NCBI RefSeq assembly: GCF_002949795.1
Contig: NZ_CP026692.1
Location: 6,308,545-6,372,544, forward strand
Length of the DNA stretch: 64,000 nt
Source: Nostoc sp. 'Lobaria pulmonaria (5183) cyanobiont'
GTDB lineage: Bacteria > Cyanobacteriota > Cyanobacteriia > Cyanobacteriales > Nostocaceae
Direction: 5' to 3'
The notes under the pieces were generated by a model that was not told the DNA's origin, searched no databases, and saw only the letters and a program-made list of their open reading frames with translations. Positions 56,621 through 64,000 of the stretch are shown one piece after another. Both the position numbers and the translations under genes were made by a program. Positions within the stretch are counted from its first letter, which is position 1, and each line of letters begins with the position of its first letter.

Positions 56621-56725
56621 GCTTATTGCAATTTTTACAAATCAAATACGATTGCTATATAATAATTGACTCCTTGGAATAAACGCGCTATCAGTAGCGC
56701 GTCAACCAAGTTGAAAGTAACCTGT

Positions 56726-57244
56726 CTATCCCGGAAGTCGCTTTTTCAATGCTTCCAGAGAAGCCCAACGGTGATCAACTGGAGTTTCAGAAGTATCAGA
56801 ACTATCAACAGTACTACTTACAGGAATACCTGGACAATTGCGATCGCACAGTTGCCGTTGTGGTACTGTCAACCACATCTGCTCATACAGCCATTCGTTG
56901 GGATAAAAATAACCATCGGGCGGTAAACTTTCCAGTAAATCTTCCATAACCACTTCCCTTTCTAAGGGCAAGTCATTTGCCTGATTTGCAGTTTCGTCTA
57001 ACCAGATGATTTCTTTCGTATCAAGCCCTAAACGTCGATTGTATTGCTGCAAACAGCGATTGCAGGTACAAGTAATAATTGTTTCTGCCTGACTAGACAC
57101 TTGCAAGTAATTACCATGATGCTGTACGCGCACATGCCCGCGAACTGGTGTCAAAGTTTCCAGACCAGGCAGAAATTCATTAACCTGAACTTCCTCTGTC
57201 CGCTCCGGGGCTTGAGTTAGCTGCGGAATATAAATTGCGTCCAT
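56726..57244 (-). CDS. YceD family (DUF177) protein
   Basis: 172 aa. Zinc-like CTCNRCLQQYNRRLGLDTKE near residue 58, acidic middle (LPLEREVVMEDLLESLPPDG), CDRNCPG and C-terminal HRWASLEALKKRL. This is the YceD/DUF177 family tied to 23S rRNA maturation and usually near rpmF; here it follows yidC-jag instead. Confidence 0.85.
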   Translation of the reverse strand: MDAIYIPQLTQAPERTEEVQVNEFLPGLETLTPVRGHVRVQHHGNYLQVSSQAETIITCTCNRCLQQYNRRLGLDTKEIIWLDETANQANDLPLEREVVMEDLLESLPPDGYFYPNEWLYEQMWLTVPQRQLCDRNCPGIPVSSTVDSSDTSETPVDHRWASLEALKKRLPG

Positions 57245-57401
57245 AGGATTCGTGAGACATCCTCACTAAAATTTATCTTAGATTACCAGTAACTATACTG
57301 ATACTGAATCTTTATTTTATCCCTTAATAACAAGAGAAATTTTGATATATGGTTATGAGTTTTTAATTAACTCCAAACTCATAACTCCTAACTCCCAACT
57401 T

Positions 57402-57932
57402 TTAACTCCCAACTCCTTCCAACGAAGCTGGACAAACAACCAGATGACGATGTGGCTCTTTACCGCGACTGAAGGTTTCTAAATCTCCAAATTCCTTCAA
57501 GAAGGTATGAACTTGACGCCGTTCAGCAGAACTAAGAGATTTGATTTCCACTTCTCTACCAGAAAAGCGCACTTCATCGGCTGCTGCTTCTGCTAATGCG
57601 CGAATTTCGGCTTCTCTTTTGACCCTGTAGCCATTTAACTCAATGGTGTAAGAGGCTTGTTCCTCTGGGGGTTGACTGAGGTTTAGAACCGAATTTGCTA
57701 GATACTGAATCGCATCTAACACAGAACCATCAGCACCAATTAATACCTGGATTTGTTCTGATGTCAAATTGGTTTGGTCAATAGTCAACCAGTAGTTATC
57801 TGGTTCTTCTAGGGAATCACCGTCTTGAGATTGGGCAGTTTCTAAATGACCCTGAATCTCAACAGGTATTCCAGTGACTTCCAGCAGAGTTTTTAACCAC
57901 TGCTGACCTCGCTGCATCGGAATGTCGCTCAT
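57402..57932 (-). CDS. jag: Jag/KhpB RNA-binding protein
   Basis: 176 aa. KH-like domain ([40 protein letters not shown]) and R3H domain ([40 protein letters not shown] then PHRHLVV). Cytosolic RNA-binding protein, overlapping yidC by 4 bp and so coupled to it. The extra N-terminal Jag domain of Firmicutes is absent, as in other cyanobacteria. Confidence 0.92.
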   Translation of the reverse strand: MSDIPMQRGQQWLKTLLEVTGIPVEIQGHLETAQSQDGDSLEEPDNYWLTIDQTNLTSEQIQVLIGADGSVLDAIQYLANSVLNLSQPPEEQASYTIELNGYRVKREAEIRALAEAAADEVRFSGREVEIKSLSSAERRQVHTFLKEFGDLETFSRGKEPHRHLVVCPASLEGVGS

Positions 57933-59080
57933 GATCCCCCTGTCGCCTTTTTCTTAGGACTTTTTGGTTCAAACGGTAATGCTTTTTGTTCTGTGACTGC
58001 TGCTTGTTTCTCCTGGGTTTCTACAATTTTTTGCAGTTCCTCCGGTAGAGGTTCGCGGGATAGAAGATAAGTTTGTGCAGTCTGGAAAATATTACCAATC
58101 ACCATATACATCAATACCCCAGCTGGTAGGGGGAAGAACAAGAACATCCCAGAAAAGATAACGGGGGTGATTTTGTTAACTGTATCCTGCTGCGGATTGC
58201 CTCCACTGGAATTTTGCCCGGAAAGCATTTGGCTAACATAAAGGCTGATTCCAAAGAAGACGATCATGGCGACGATATCCCAATGGATTGTGCCATCTGG
58301 ATCTTGTGCGCCAACCCTGCCTAAAGCATCAATGAATAAAAACCCTTTTTCTGCTGCCAATCCAGGAATTGTACCTTGAATGGTGACATCTCCCGGTTGC
58401 AAGGCTTCTACATTGCCCTGAGCATCAATTTTTATCCTATCTTCACCCTTGGTAATTTTCCAATCAGGAATCAGCTTATTTTCTGGGTGTTCTGCTAAAA
58501 GCACCTGAAACGGCTTACCTGCAACAGTCTGATACTGTATCTTGGTTTGTTCTCCCACCGCTAATTTGTTTCCGCTGGGAATAATGGCAGCTACTTTAAC
58601 GTGTTCCCCATCTGCAACATAAATGTTTTGAGGAGCAGTGGCAAAGGCTTGGGGTTGAATTTGTTCGATTTGTTCTGCGGGAAGAATTTGCAGGTTAACG
58701 CTGTAGTTCGCACTTGCAAAAGGCGAACCCCGCAAAGTGGCAAACAGCGCTAACAAAACTGGCATTTGCACTAGTAATGGAAAACAGCCTGCCAAAGGGT
58801 TGCCAAATTCTTTTTGGACATTAACCATTTCCTCCTGCTGCTTTTGCGGTTCATCCTTATAGCGCTCTTTGATTTCTGCCATCCGCTTTTGCATCAGAGG
58901 TTGTACAATTCGCATTTTCCGCATATTGCGAATTGAGCCAGCACTCAGGGGATAGAGCGCAAAGCGGACTATCAAGGTCAAAGCAACGATCGCTAATCCG
59001 TAGCTAGGCACAATACCATAGAAAAAGTCTATGATTGGCAGCATCACGTTGTTCGAGAGAAAGCCGATACCAAAATCCAT
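57929..59080 (-). CDS. yidC: Membrane protein insertase YidC
   Basis: 383 aa YidC/Oxa1/Alb3 insertase. Membrane helix [20 protein letters not shown], then [40 protein letters not shown], and C-terminal helices ([38 protein letters not shown]). Between helices 2 and 3 lies an extra periplasmic insert (about 140-250), typical of cyanobacterial forms. Lys-rich C-terminus. Confidence 0.95.
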   Translation of the reverse strand: MDFGIGFLSNNVMLPIIDFFYGIVPSYGLAIVALTLIVRFALYPLSAGSIRNMRKMRIVQPLMQKRMAEIKERYKDEPQKQQEEMVNVQKEFGNPLAGCFPLLVQMPVLLALFATLRGSPFASANYSVNLQILPAEQIEQIQPQAFATAPQNIYVADGEHVKVAAIIPSGNKLAVGEQTKIQYQTVAGKPFQVLLAEHPENKLIPDWKITKGEDRIKIDAQGNVEALQPGDVTIQGTIPGLAAEKGFLFIDALGRVGAQDPDGTIHWDIVAMIVFFGISLYVSQMLSGQNSSGGNPQQDTVNKITPVIFSGMFLFFPLPAGVLMYMVIGNIFQTAQTYLLSREPLPEELQKIVETQEKQAAVTEQKALPFEPKSPKKKATGGS

Positions 59081-59299
59081 TATTCTGAATTCAACCTGAG
59101 GTACTGTAAACTGAATCTAATTTATCTAAATCATGGTTTGTCTGCGACTATCTTTCGCTACGGATAGCCGCACATTATAAATCGGGCATTGGGCACTTGT
59201 ACTGAGCGACTTGCCTTGAGCGAAGTCGAAAGGAGCCGAAGTATTGGGCATTGGTTCTTCGCCCTCATCTCCCCCTGCTTTCTTTGCTCCCTACTTCCA

Positions 59300-59692
59300 T
59301 CACTTATTGGCAGTGCCGCTAAATTCGGGATTTTTTGCAGCAATTCTTTCGTTAATGTAGTCATAGACTTCGCGAAAATTGGGAATTGCACGCAATTCGA
59401 GACGACTGCCGTTCTTTAGAGTGATCGCCATATCTCCCCAAAAGCCAATGCCACGGGGGACTTTGACGATTTTGACAATTTCTGAGTAAATTACGTCAGT
59501 GCGATCGCGCCCCTGCCAACCTCCGATCACAGTAATTCGGCGATCGGTGATGCGGAAACGCAGCCACAATGCCCTGACAATTGCCCCGACTGTTAATGGT
59601 ATCCCGACAATGGTTAGCCCAATCAGCAGGTTGACAATTAAATCCCCAATATGGGGACCACCTTCATAATAAACATCTTCACGAATTCCCAT
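59300..59692 (-). CDS. PH-domain membrane protein
   Basis: 130 aa. Hydrophobic hairpin LIVNLLIGLTIVGIPLTVGA near residue 20, then a bacterial PH domain (FRITDRRITVIGGWQGRDRT, DVIYSEIVKIVKVPRGIGFW, ITLKNGSRLELRAIPNF). Its start overlaps rnpA by 14 bp; the same gene sits in this place in other cyanobacteria. Role unknown. Confidence 0.85.
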   Translation of the reverse strand: MGIREDVYYEGGPHIGDLIVNLLIGLTIVGIPLTVGAIVRALWLRFRITDRRITVIGGWQGRDRTDVIYSEIVKIVKVPRGIGFWGDMAITLKNGSRLELRAIPNFREVYDYINERIAAKNPEFSGTANK

Positions 59693-60101
59693 CGAACACC
59701 TCAGCTTGTGCCAACAACTGCTCTAATTCTTGCAGAAATTGTGGGCTTACGCACTTAGATTCTGCTGCTGTAGGTTTAACAATGAATACTAGCCGCCATC
59801 CTGGTGATAATTTTGGCAGCAAGTTGTATAAAGCAGCAGTAATTTGCCGTTTGATTCGGTTACGAACCACTGCCCTTTTGCTGACTTTTGTGCTAATCGA
59901 AATCCCAATCTGCGTACTGCCAAGATGTGCTGAGTCAGTTGCCTGTGTAGTCTGGGTGGCAGTGTCCAAAGGAGGTTTTGTTGAACATAAGGGCTTTAAG
60001 GCTCTCAATGTTAAATAACAGCCATGACGCCGAATTCCTTCTCGGAAAACTGCCTGGAAATCCTTTCGGGATTTTAGCCGATTTGCTTTAGGCAAAGCCA
60101 C
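59679..60101 (-). CDS. rnpA: Ribonuclease P protein component
   Basis: 140 aa basic protein of RNase P, which matures tRNA 5' ends with the rnpB RNA. LPKANRLKSRKDFQAVFREG at the start and AVVRNRIKRQITAALYNLLP (RNR motif) are family signatures. An insertion of about 25 residues (STKPPLDTATQTTQATDSAH) separates the first strands. 26 bp after rpmH. Confidence 0.95.
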   Translation of the reverse strand: MALPKANRLKSRKDFQAVFREGIRRHGCYLTLRALKPLCSTKPPLDTATQTTQATDSAHLGSTQIGISISTKVSKRAVVRNRIKRQITAALYNLLPKLSPGWRLVFIVKPTAAESKCVSPQFLQELEQLLAQAEVFDGNS

Positions 60102-60127
60102 AGATGCTCTTTATCGCTTGATATGCC

Positions 60128-60262
60128 CTAAACGCTCAGACGGTGACGTCCTTTTTTTCTTCTGGCGCTAATCACGTTTCTGCCGTCTGGTGTCCGCATC
60201 CTGGCGCGAAAACCAGAAGTTCTTTTTCTCTTACGACTAGTGCCGCCCAGTGTTCTTTTCAT
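60128..60262 (-). CDS. rpmH: 50S ribosomal protein L34
   Basis: 44 aa: starts [20 protein letters not shown], ends [21 protein letters not shown] preceded by AAGGGAGAA. Very basic L34 of the large subunit; first gene of the rpmH-rnpA-PH-yidC-jag cluster. Confidence 0.97.
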   Translation of the reverse strand: MKRTLGGTSRKRKRTSGFRARMRTPDGRNVISARRKKGRHRLSV

Positions 60263-60374
60263 ACTGTTCTCCCTTTAGGTGATTTTTATAAAAACTCACA
60301 ATCTCTAATTGTATCACTTTGTTAGAGAATTGGGAATTGGGGATTGGTTCTTTTCCTTGTCCGTTTCCCCACTC

Positions 60375-60887
60375 TTAAGTAATGCTCACAATCCATGTTC
60401 CCATGTAGCGCAGTAGTGGTACATCCCCAGGGGAGAGCACTTGACAGTTAAAATAGTAAACTCCGCCGAACGATGGGTTTTTCACGTTAGATAACACTAC
60501 TTCAACTGCACTACCTGCTGGCACTGGCTCTTGAGGAAAAATATTAATCAGTTTACCTTCTTTGTCCCACTTCACCTCAGAAAGCGGAACTGCTTTGCCT
60601 TTGACTCGGACTTCAATTTTTTTCTGGTCAAAAGTTCCTTTGTAATAATCAGGGTAGGTAATGGCAAATTGACCAACTGCCAATTTCATTCTTTTGGCTG
60701 GAATCTTTAATATGTATCGATCCCAACCATTAGCTTGTCCACCAAAATCTAACCGGAAGGGTAGCTGATTTTCTTGTTTGACGCCGCTAAACAGCGTAAA
60801 TCCAGGTAAGCTTTGCGCCAAAGTCAAGGCTGGTAATCCAGTAACCAAAAAGCTAGTCACGGCTAAAGCAGAAAGTAAACGTCGCAT
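60375..60887 (-). CDS. DUF2808 exported protein
   Basis: 170 aa from the ATG at 60887, set by GAGGAAG 8 nt upstream (an earlier in-frame GTG/ATG at 60908 is less likely). Signal peptide MRRLLSALAVTSFLVTGLPA ... LAQ. The mature part follows DUF2808: FRLDFGGQANGWDRYILKIP, QFAITYPDYYKGTFDQKKIE and FGGVYYFNCQVLSPGDVPLL. Periplasmic; function unknown. Confidence 0.88.
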   Translation of the reverse strand: MRRLLSALAVTSFLVTGLPALTLAQSLPGFTLFSGVKQENQLPFRLDFGGQANGWDRYILKIPAKRMKLAVGQFAITYPDYYKGTFDQKKIEVRVKGKAVPLSEVKWDKEGKLINIFPQEPVPAGSAVEVVLSNVKNPSFGGVYYFNCQVLSPGDVPLLRYMGTWIVSIT

Positions 60888-60908
60888 AATTTGGGCTTCC
60901 TCTACCAA

Positions 60909-61647
60909 AATATAAATCTGTTATCTCAAATACCTGTGTGTTAGTATTCTTTACTAAACTTTACTACTGGCTTCCTGACAATGGACGTTTAATTTCCAAA
61001 AAAAGTGCCATCCTACCTGAAGTTTAGGCAACAGTAAAACTACTTGGTAGCAAAACGAACGTATGCTGGACTGACTTCATTACCCTTATCTAGTCCTAAT
61101 TTGATACTAAGTTGGTCCAAATTGAACTAGATAGAAACACAGCTGGGATTGGATTGTGTTTCTAAATATGTATAAGTGTATCTAAATTTGAGAATTTTGT
61201 TATAAAATTTGATCCATGTCATCAGCGATCGCCAGTTAACTTGGGCTAAATTGATTAAAATAAGTTGGAATCGTAGTTGTAATTATTAAAATTTGATTGG
61301 GAAATTATAAAGCTTTCAAAATTCGGTCAATATTACTCTATAAGAAAGGAATACCAAAATTTCTCAATCCCGAAAACAAGTTAAAGATAAAGATGCAAAA
61401 TTTGGGAATCAATTTAGGATGTGCAATACGTAACCCTGTTTGCAACTATCTGAAAATATGACATCTGCGAGCGGCAAAGTCCGGCTTTGCCTGGACAGCT
61501 AAGAATGGGAGAGGAAAGTTTCAAGGTTCAATCTACAAGTAAAAGTCATAGCTGATGTTCCTGCCTAAGTACTATGAATGCGGGATATCCTTCATCTAGA
61601 CAATCGCTTACTTGGCAAAGATTAGGTATTTATCTTCAGGAGATTTC
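60909..61647. promoter_or_regulatory. Long leader upstream of the pnt operon
   Basis: 739 bp, no gene. Contains a 9-bp stem AGAAACACA / TGTGTTTCT (61133-61163) and a GGCAAAG/CTTTGCC hairpin near 61474. The ribosome site of pntA is AGGAGA at about 61638. Presumably holds the operon promoter; not located. Confidence 0.45.
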
Positions 61648-62814
61648 ATGAGAATAGCAGTTGCTAAAGAAATTGAAGTTTGTGAACGTCGTGTAGCATT
61701 AATTCCTGACACCGTTGCTCGATTGGTAAAACAAGGTTTGGAAGTCTGGGTGGAAGCAGGTGCAGGAGAGCGCTCTTTTTTCAGTGATTCTGACTATGAA
61801 GCCGCAGGAGGCACAATAATCAGCGATACTGCCAAATTATGGGGCGAAACAGATATTCTGCTGAAAGTCAGCCCACCACAAGAGCGAGAAGATGGACGCT
61901 CAGAAGTTGATTTGTTAAAGGAAGGGGCTGTATTACTCAGTTTCCTCAATCCTTTGGGAAATCCTGTTGTAGCACAGCAACTAGCAAATCGGAAAGTCAC
62001 AGCCTTGAGTATGGAAATGATTCCCCGTACCACCAGGGCACAAAGTATGGATGCTTTGTCCTCGCAAGCTTCATTAGCAGGTTATAAGGCAGTATTAATT
62101 GCCGCAGCGGCATTACCGAAATACTTCCCGATGTTAACCACAGCCGCAGGCACGATCGCTCCAGCGAAAGTATTTATTATGGGTGCTGGTGTAGCCGGAT
62201 TGCAAGCGATCGCCACCGCTAGACGTTTGGGAGCAGTGGTAGAAGCCTTTGATATTCGTCCAGCTGTTAAAGAAGAAGTGCAAAGCTTAGGGGCAAAATT
62301 CGTTGAAGTCAAATTAGACGAAGAAACCGTCGCTGCTGGCGGTTACGCCAAGGAAATTTCTGAAGCTAGCAAACAACGTACCCAAGAAGTTGTCGCCGAA
62401 CACGTTAAAAATTCTGATGTGGTAATTACCACCGCCCAAGTTCCTGGAAGACAAGCACCACGGCTGGTTACAGAAGAAATGGTGGCACAAATGAAACCAG
62501 GTTCAGTGATTGTGGATTTGGCTGCTGATCAGGGTGGTAACTGCGCCTGCACAGAACCCGGAAAAGATATTGTATGGAACGGCGTGACAATTATCGGCCC
62601 CATCAATCTCCCATCATCGATGCCAATTCATGCCAGCCAATTGTATGCCAAGAACGTAACTTCGTTGATGCAACTGCTAATTAAAGACAAAGCTTTGCAG
62701 GTTGACTTTAGTGACGACATCGTTGATGCAGCTTGCGTTACCCACGCTGGTGAAATTCGCAATCAACGCGTGCGGGATGCGCTACAAGCTTTGAGCAGCG
62801 TTGGAGCAGGTTAG
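61648..62814 (+). CDS. pntA: NAD(P) transhydrogenase subunit alpha, part 1
   Basis: 388 aa soluble NAD(H)-binding domain I of the proton-pumping transhydrogenase, which moves hydride between NADH and NADP+. MRIAVAKEIEVCERRVALIP at the start, RRATRAQSMDALSSQAS-type loop (PRTTRAQSMDALSSQASLAG), Rossmann VFIMGAGVAGLQAIATARRL, and RQAPRLVTEEMVAQMKPGSV. Start at 61648 after AGGAGA; the frame opens earlier at 61612. Split alpha subunit, as usual in cyanobacteria. Confidence 0.95.
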   Translation: MRIAVAKEIEVCERRVALIPDTVARLVKQGLEVWVEAGAGERSFFSDSDYEAAGGTIISDTAKLWGETDILLKVSPPQEREDGRSEVDLLKEGAVLLSFLNPLGNPVVAQQLANRKVTALSMEMIPRTTRAQSMDALSSQASLAGYKAVLIAAAALPKYFPMLTTAAGTIAPAKVFIMGAGVAGLQAIATARRLGAVVEAFDIRPAVKEEVQSLGAKFVEVKLDEETVAAGGYAKEISEASKQRTQEVVAEHVKNSDVVITTAQVPGRQAPRLVTEEMVAQMKPGSVIVDLAADQGGNCACTEPGKDIVWNGVTIIGPINLPSSMPIHASQLYAKNVTSLMQLLIKDKALQVDFSDDIVDAACVTHAGEIRNQRVRDALQALSSVGAG

Positions 62815-62845
62815 TAGCCAAATTACTATAAGGAGTTTTGATTTC

Positions 62846-63139
62846 ATGACAGAGGCATTACTTGCTGCTTTGTTTGTATTTGTTTTGGCATCTTTTATCG
62901 GCTTTGAAGTCATCAACAAAATACCACCGACTCTACACACGCCCTTAATGTCAGGCTCAAACGCGATTTCTGGGATTTCGGTACTTGGGGCAATAGTAGC
63001 TTCAGGTGCTAGAGAAACAAGTGTGTCAGTGATTCTCGGTTTAATTGCTGTGGTATTCGCAACTGTTAACGTTATAGGTGGCTTCCTCGTCACAGACAGA
63101 ATGCTGCAAATGTTCAAGAAAAAGGAGATTAAGGCGTGA
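62846..63139 (+). CDS. NAD(P) transhydrogenase subunit alpha, part 2
   Basis: 97 aa, three membrane helices (LLAALFVFVLASFIGFEVIN, GISVLGAIVASGA, VILGLIAVVFATVNVIGGFL). IPPTLHTPLMSGSNAISGI is the conserved loop. ATG after AAGGAG, 31 bp past part 1. Ends in TGA that overlaps the GTG of pntB by 4 bp (GTGA). Often called pntA2 or pntAB. Confidence 0.95.
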   Translation: MTEALLAALFVFVLASFIGFEVINKIPPTLHTPLMSGSNAISGISVLGAIVASGARETSVSVILGLIAVVFATVNVIGGFLVTDRMLQMFKKKEIKA

Positions 63140-64000
63140 GCGACTTTTTACCAACTGGCATTCAGCTGACGTACTTAGTCGCTGCATCGTTATTCATTTT
63201 TGGTTTGAAAAAGCTGGGTTCACCAGCTACAGCTAGGAACGGTAATCTCGTCGCGGCTGTAGGGATGCTACTAGCGATCGTAGCGACAATGCTGGATCAG
63301 CATGTGTTGAACTACGAGATGATATTGTTGGGCTTGGCGATTGGATCGGCAATTGGGGCGATCGTTGCCTACAAAGTCCAAATGACGGAAATGCCCCAAA
63401 TGGTGGGTTTACTCAATGGTTTAGGCGGTGCAGCTTCGGCATTAGTCGCCGTTGCTGAATTCTGGCGGTTATTGGATTCTGGCGCACCCGTACCCCTAGA
63501 TGTGAACATTTCCATGCTGTTGGACGTGTTAATCGGTGGTGTTACCTTCACAGGTAGTTTTCTAGCCTTTGCAAAATTGCAAGGGTTAATCAGTGGTTCC
63601 CCGATAACATTTCCTTTTCAGCAACCATTTAACCTCTTACTTCTAGGTGCTTATTTGGTAGGCAGTGCCTATTTAATTATTACACCAGATAGCTTACCCA
63701 TATTCTTAGGAGTGGTAGCTGTTTCCTTAGTGCTGGGTGTAATGTTCGTCATCCCCATTGGTGGCGGCGATATGCCTGTGGTAATTTCGCTGTTGAACTC
63801 GTTGTCAGGTGTGGCGGCGGCGGCAGCAGGATTTGTGGTGATGAACAATATGTTAATCATCGCTGGGGCTTTGGTAGGAGCATCTGGCTTAATCCTCACC
63901 GAGATTATGTGTAAGGCGATGAACCGCTCCTTATTTAGTGTGCTGTTCAGCGCTTTTGGGACAGGATCTACTTCTGGTGGTGGTGCTGCTAGTGGTGGTG
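63136..64000 (+). CDS. pntB: NAD(P) transhydrogenase subunit beta, 3' partial
   Basis: The open frame runs to the window end. GTG start: MSDFLPTGIQLTYLVAASLF. Nine or so membrane helices so far, with QMPQMVGLLNGLGGAASAL-type loop (MPQMVGLLNGLGGAASALVA), GGVTFTGSFLAFAKLQGLI and IGGGDMPVVISLLNSLSGVA. Reaches the linker before the NADP-binding domain (FGTGSTSGGG). Membrane domain forming the proton channel; coupled to pntA2 by a 4-bp overlap. Confidence 0.95.
   Translation, partial: MSDFLPTGIQLTYLVAASLFIFGLKKLGSPATARNGNLVAAVGMLLAIVATMLDQHVLNYEMILLGLAIGSAIGAIVAYKVQMTEMPQMVGLLNGLGGAASALVAVAEFWRLLDSGAPVPLDVNISMLLDVLIGGVTFTGSFLAFAKLQGLISGSPITFPFQQPFNLLLLGAYLVGSAYLIITPDSLPIFLGVVAVSLVLGVMFVIPIGGGDMPVVISLLNSLSGVAAAAAGFVVMNNMLIIAGALVGASGLILTEIMCKAMNRSLFSVLFSAFGTGSTSGGGAASGG

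Noticed and set aside
60909-61647. A small RNA gene in the long pnt leader
   Set aside because: Hairpins are present but no promoter-terminator pair or known RNA family could be recognised.

Overview
The window is chromosomal DNA from a filamentous, Nostoc-like (Nostocales) cyanobacterium. The HIP1 octamer GCGATCGC is scattered through most genes. Photosynthesis-lineage genes are present: a CCB1-type cytochrome b6 assembly factor, Ycf46 and a GH100 alkaline/neutral invertase. So are dispersed repeat types common in Nostoc: heptamer repeats, small palindromes and 27-bp dispersed repeats. No rRNA, tRNA or CRISPR array was seen.

Layout. 1-9 kb: a lipoxygenase running in from the left edge, an ABM monooxygenase and a saccharopine-dehydrogenase-like reductase, then an IS remnant, a MITE-like element, an invertase, a frameshifted short-chain dehydrogenase, a lipoprotein methyltransferase and an APC permease. 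9.7-15.4 kb: an accessory zone with transposase and integrase remnants, pirin, a Bacteroidota-like AraC/NmrA pair between inverted repeats, a 21-bp tandem array built on HIP1, and a MobD/ParA-like ATPase. 15.4-32.6 kb: mostly core genes (methyltransferase, DUF202, CadD with divergent LysR, pentapeptide protein, aat, rpsN, nth, rseP, serS, DUF3611, PadR, CCB1, DUF3155, GAF histidine kinase) plus a decayed sensory patch at 21.4-22.6 kb. 32.7-36.2 kb: a compact AT-rich operon of an unknown 246-aa protein and a 908-aa protein kinase with an unusual insertion. 37.2-41.9 kb: three related surface/exported proteins made by local duplication. 42-44.5 kb: a repeat-rich patch with a TPR tail fragment, DUF4288, a second 21-bp array and a DM13-like protein. 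44.5-53.5 kb: SbcC, a peptidoglycan-binding SPOR-like protein, an MHYT histidine kinase broken by a 27-bp repeat, an SH3 protein and Ycf46. 53.8-56.5 kb: a two-gene NACHT NTPase module. 56.7-60.3 kb: the conserved rpmH-rnpA-PH-yidC-jag-yceD cluster. 60.4-64 kb: DUF2808 and the pntA1-pntA2-pntB transhydrogenase operon, cut by the right edge.

Candidates for an undescribed system are the kinase operon (32.7-36.2 kb) and the NACHT pair (53.8-56.5 kb). Both are two-gene units, both lie in stretches without HIP1, and both have a signalling or NTPase core beside an unrecognised partner. The window also shows small repeats reshaping genes: one 27-bp family is read through in a LysR gene as nine codons but puts two stop codons into the MHYT kinase. 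Two unrelated arrays share an exact 21-bp period and are free of stops in several frames. All calls come from reading the sequence and family knowledge; no searches were run.
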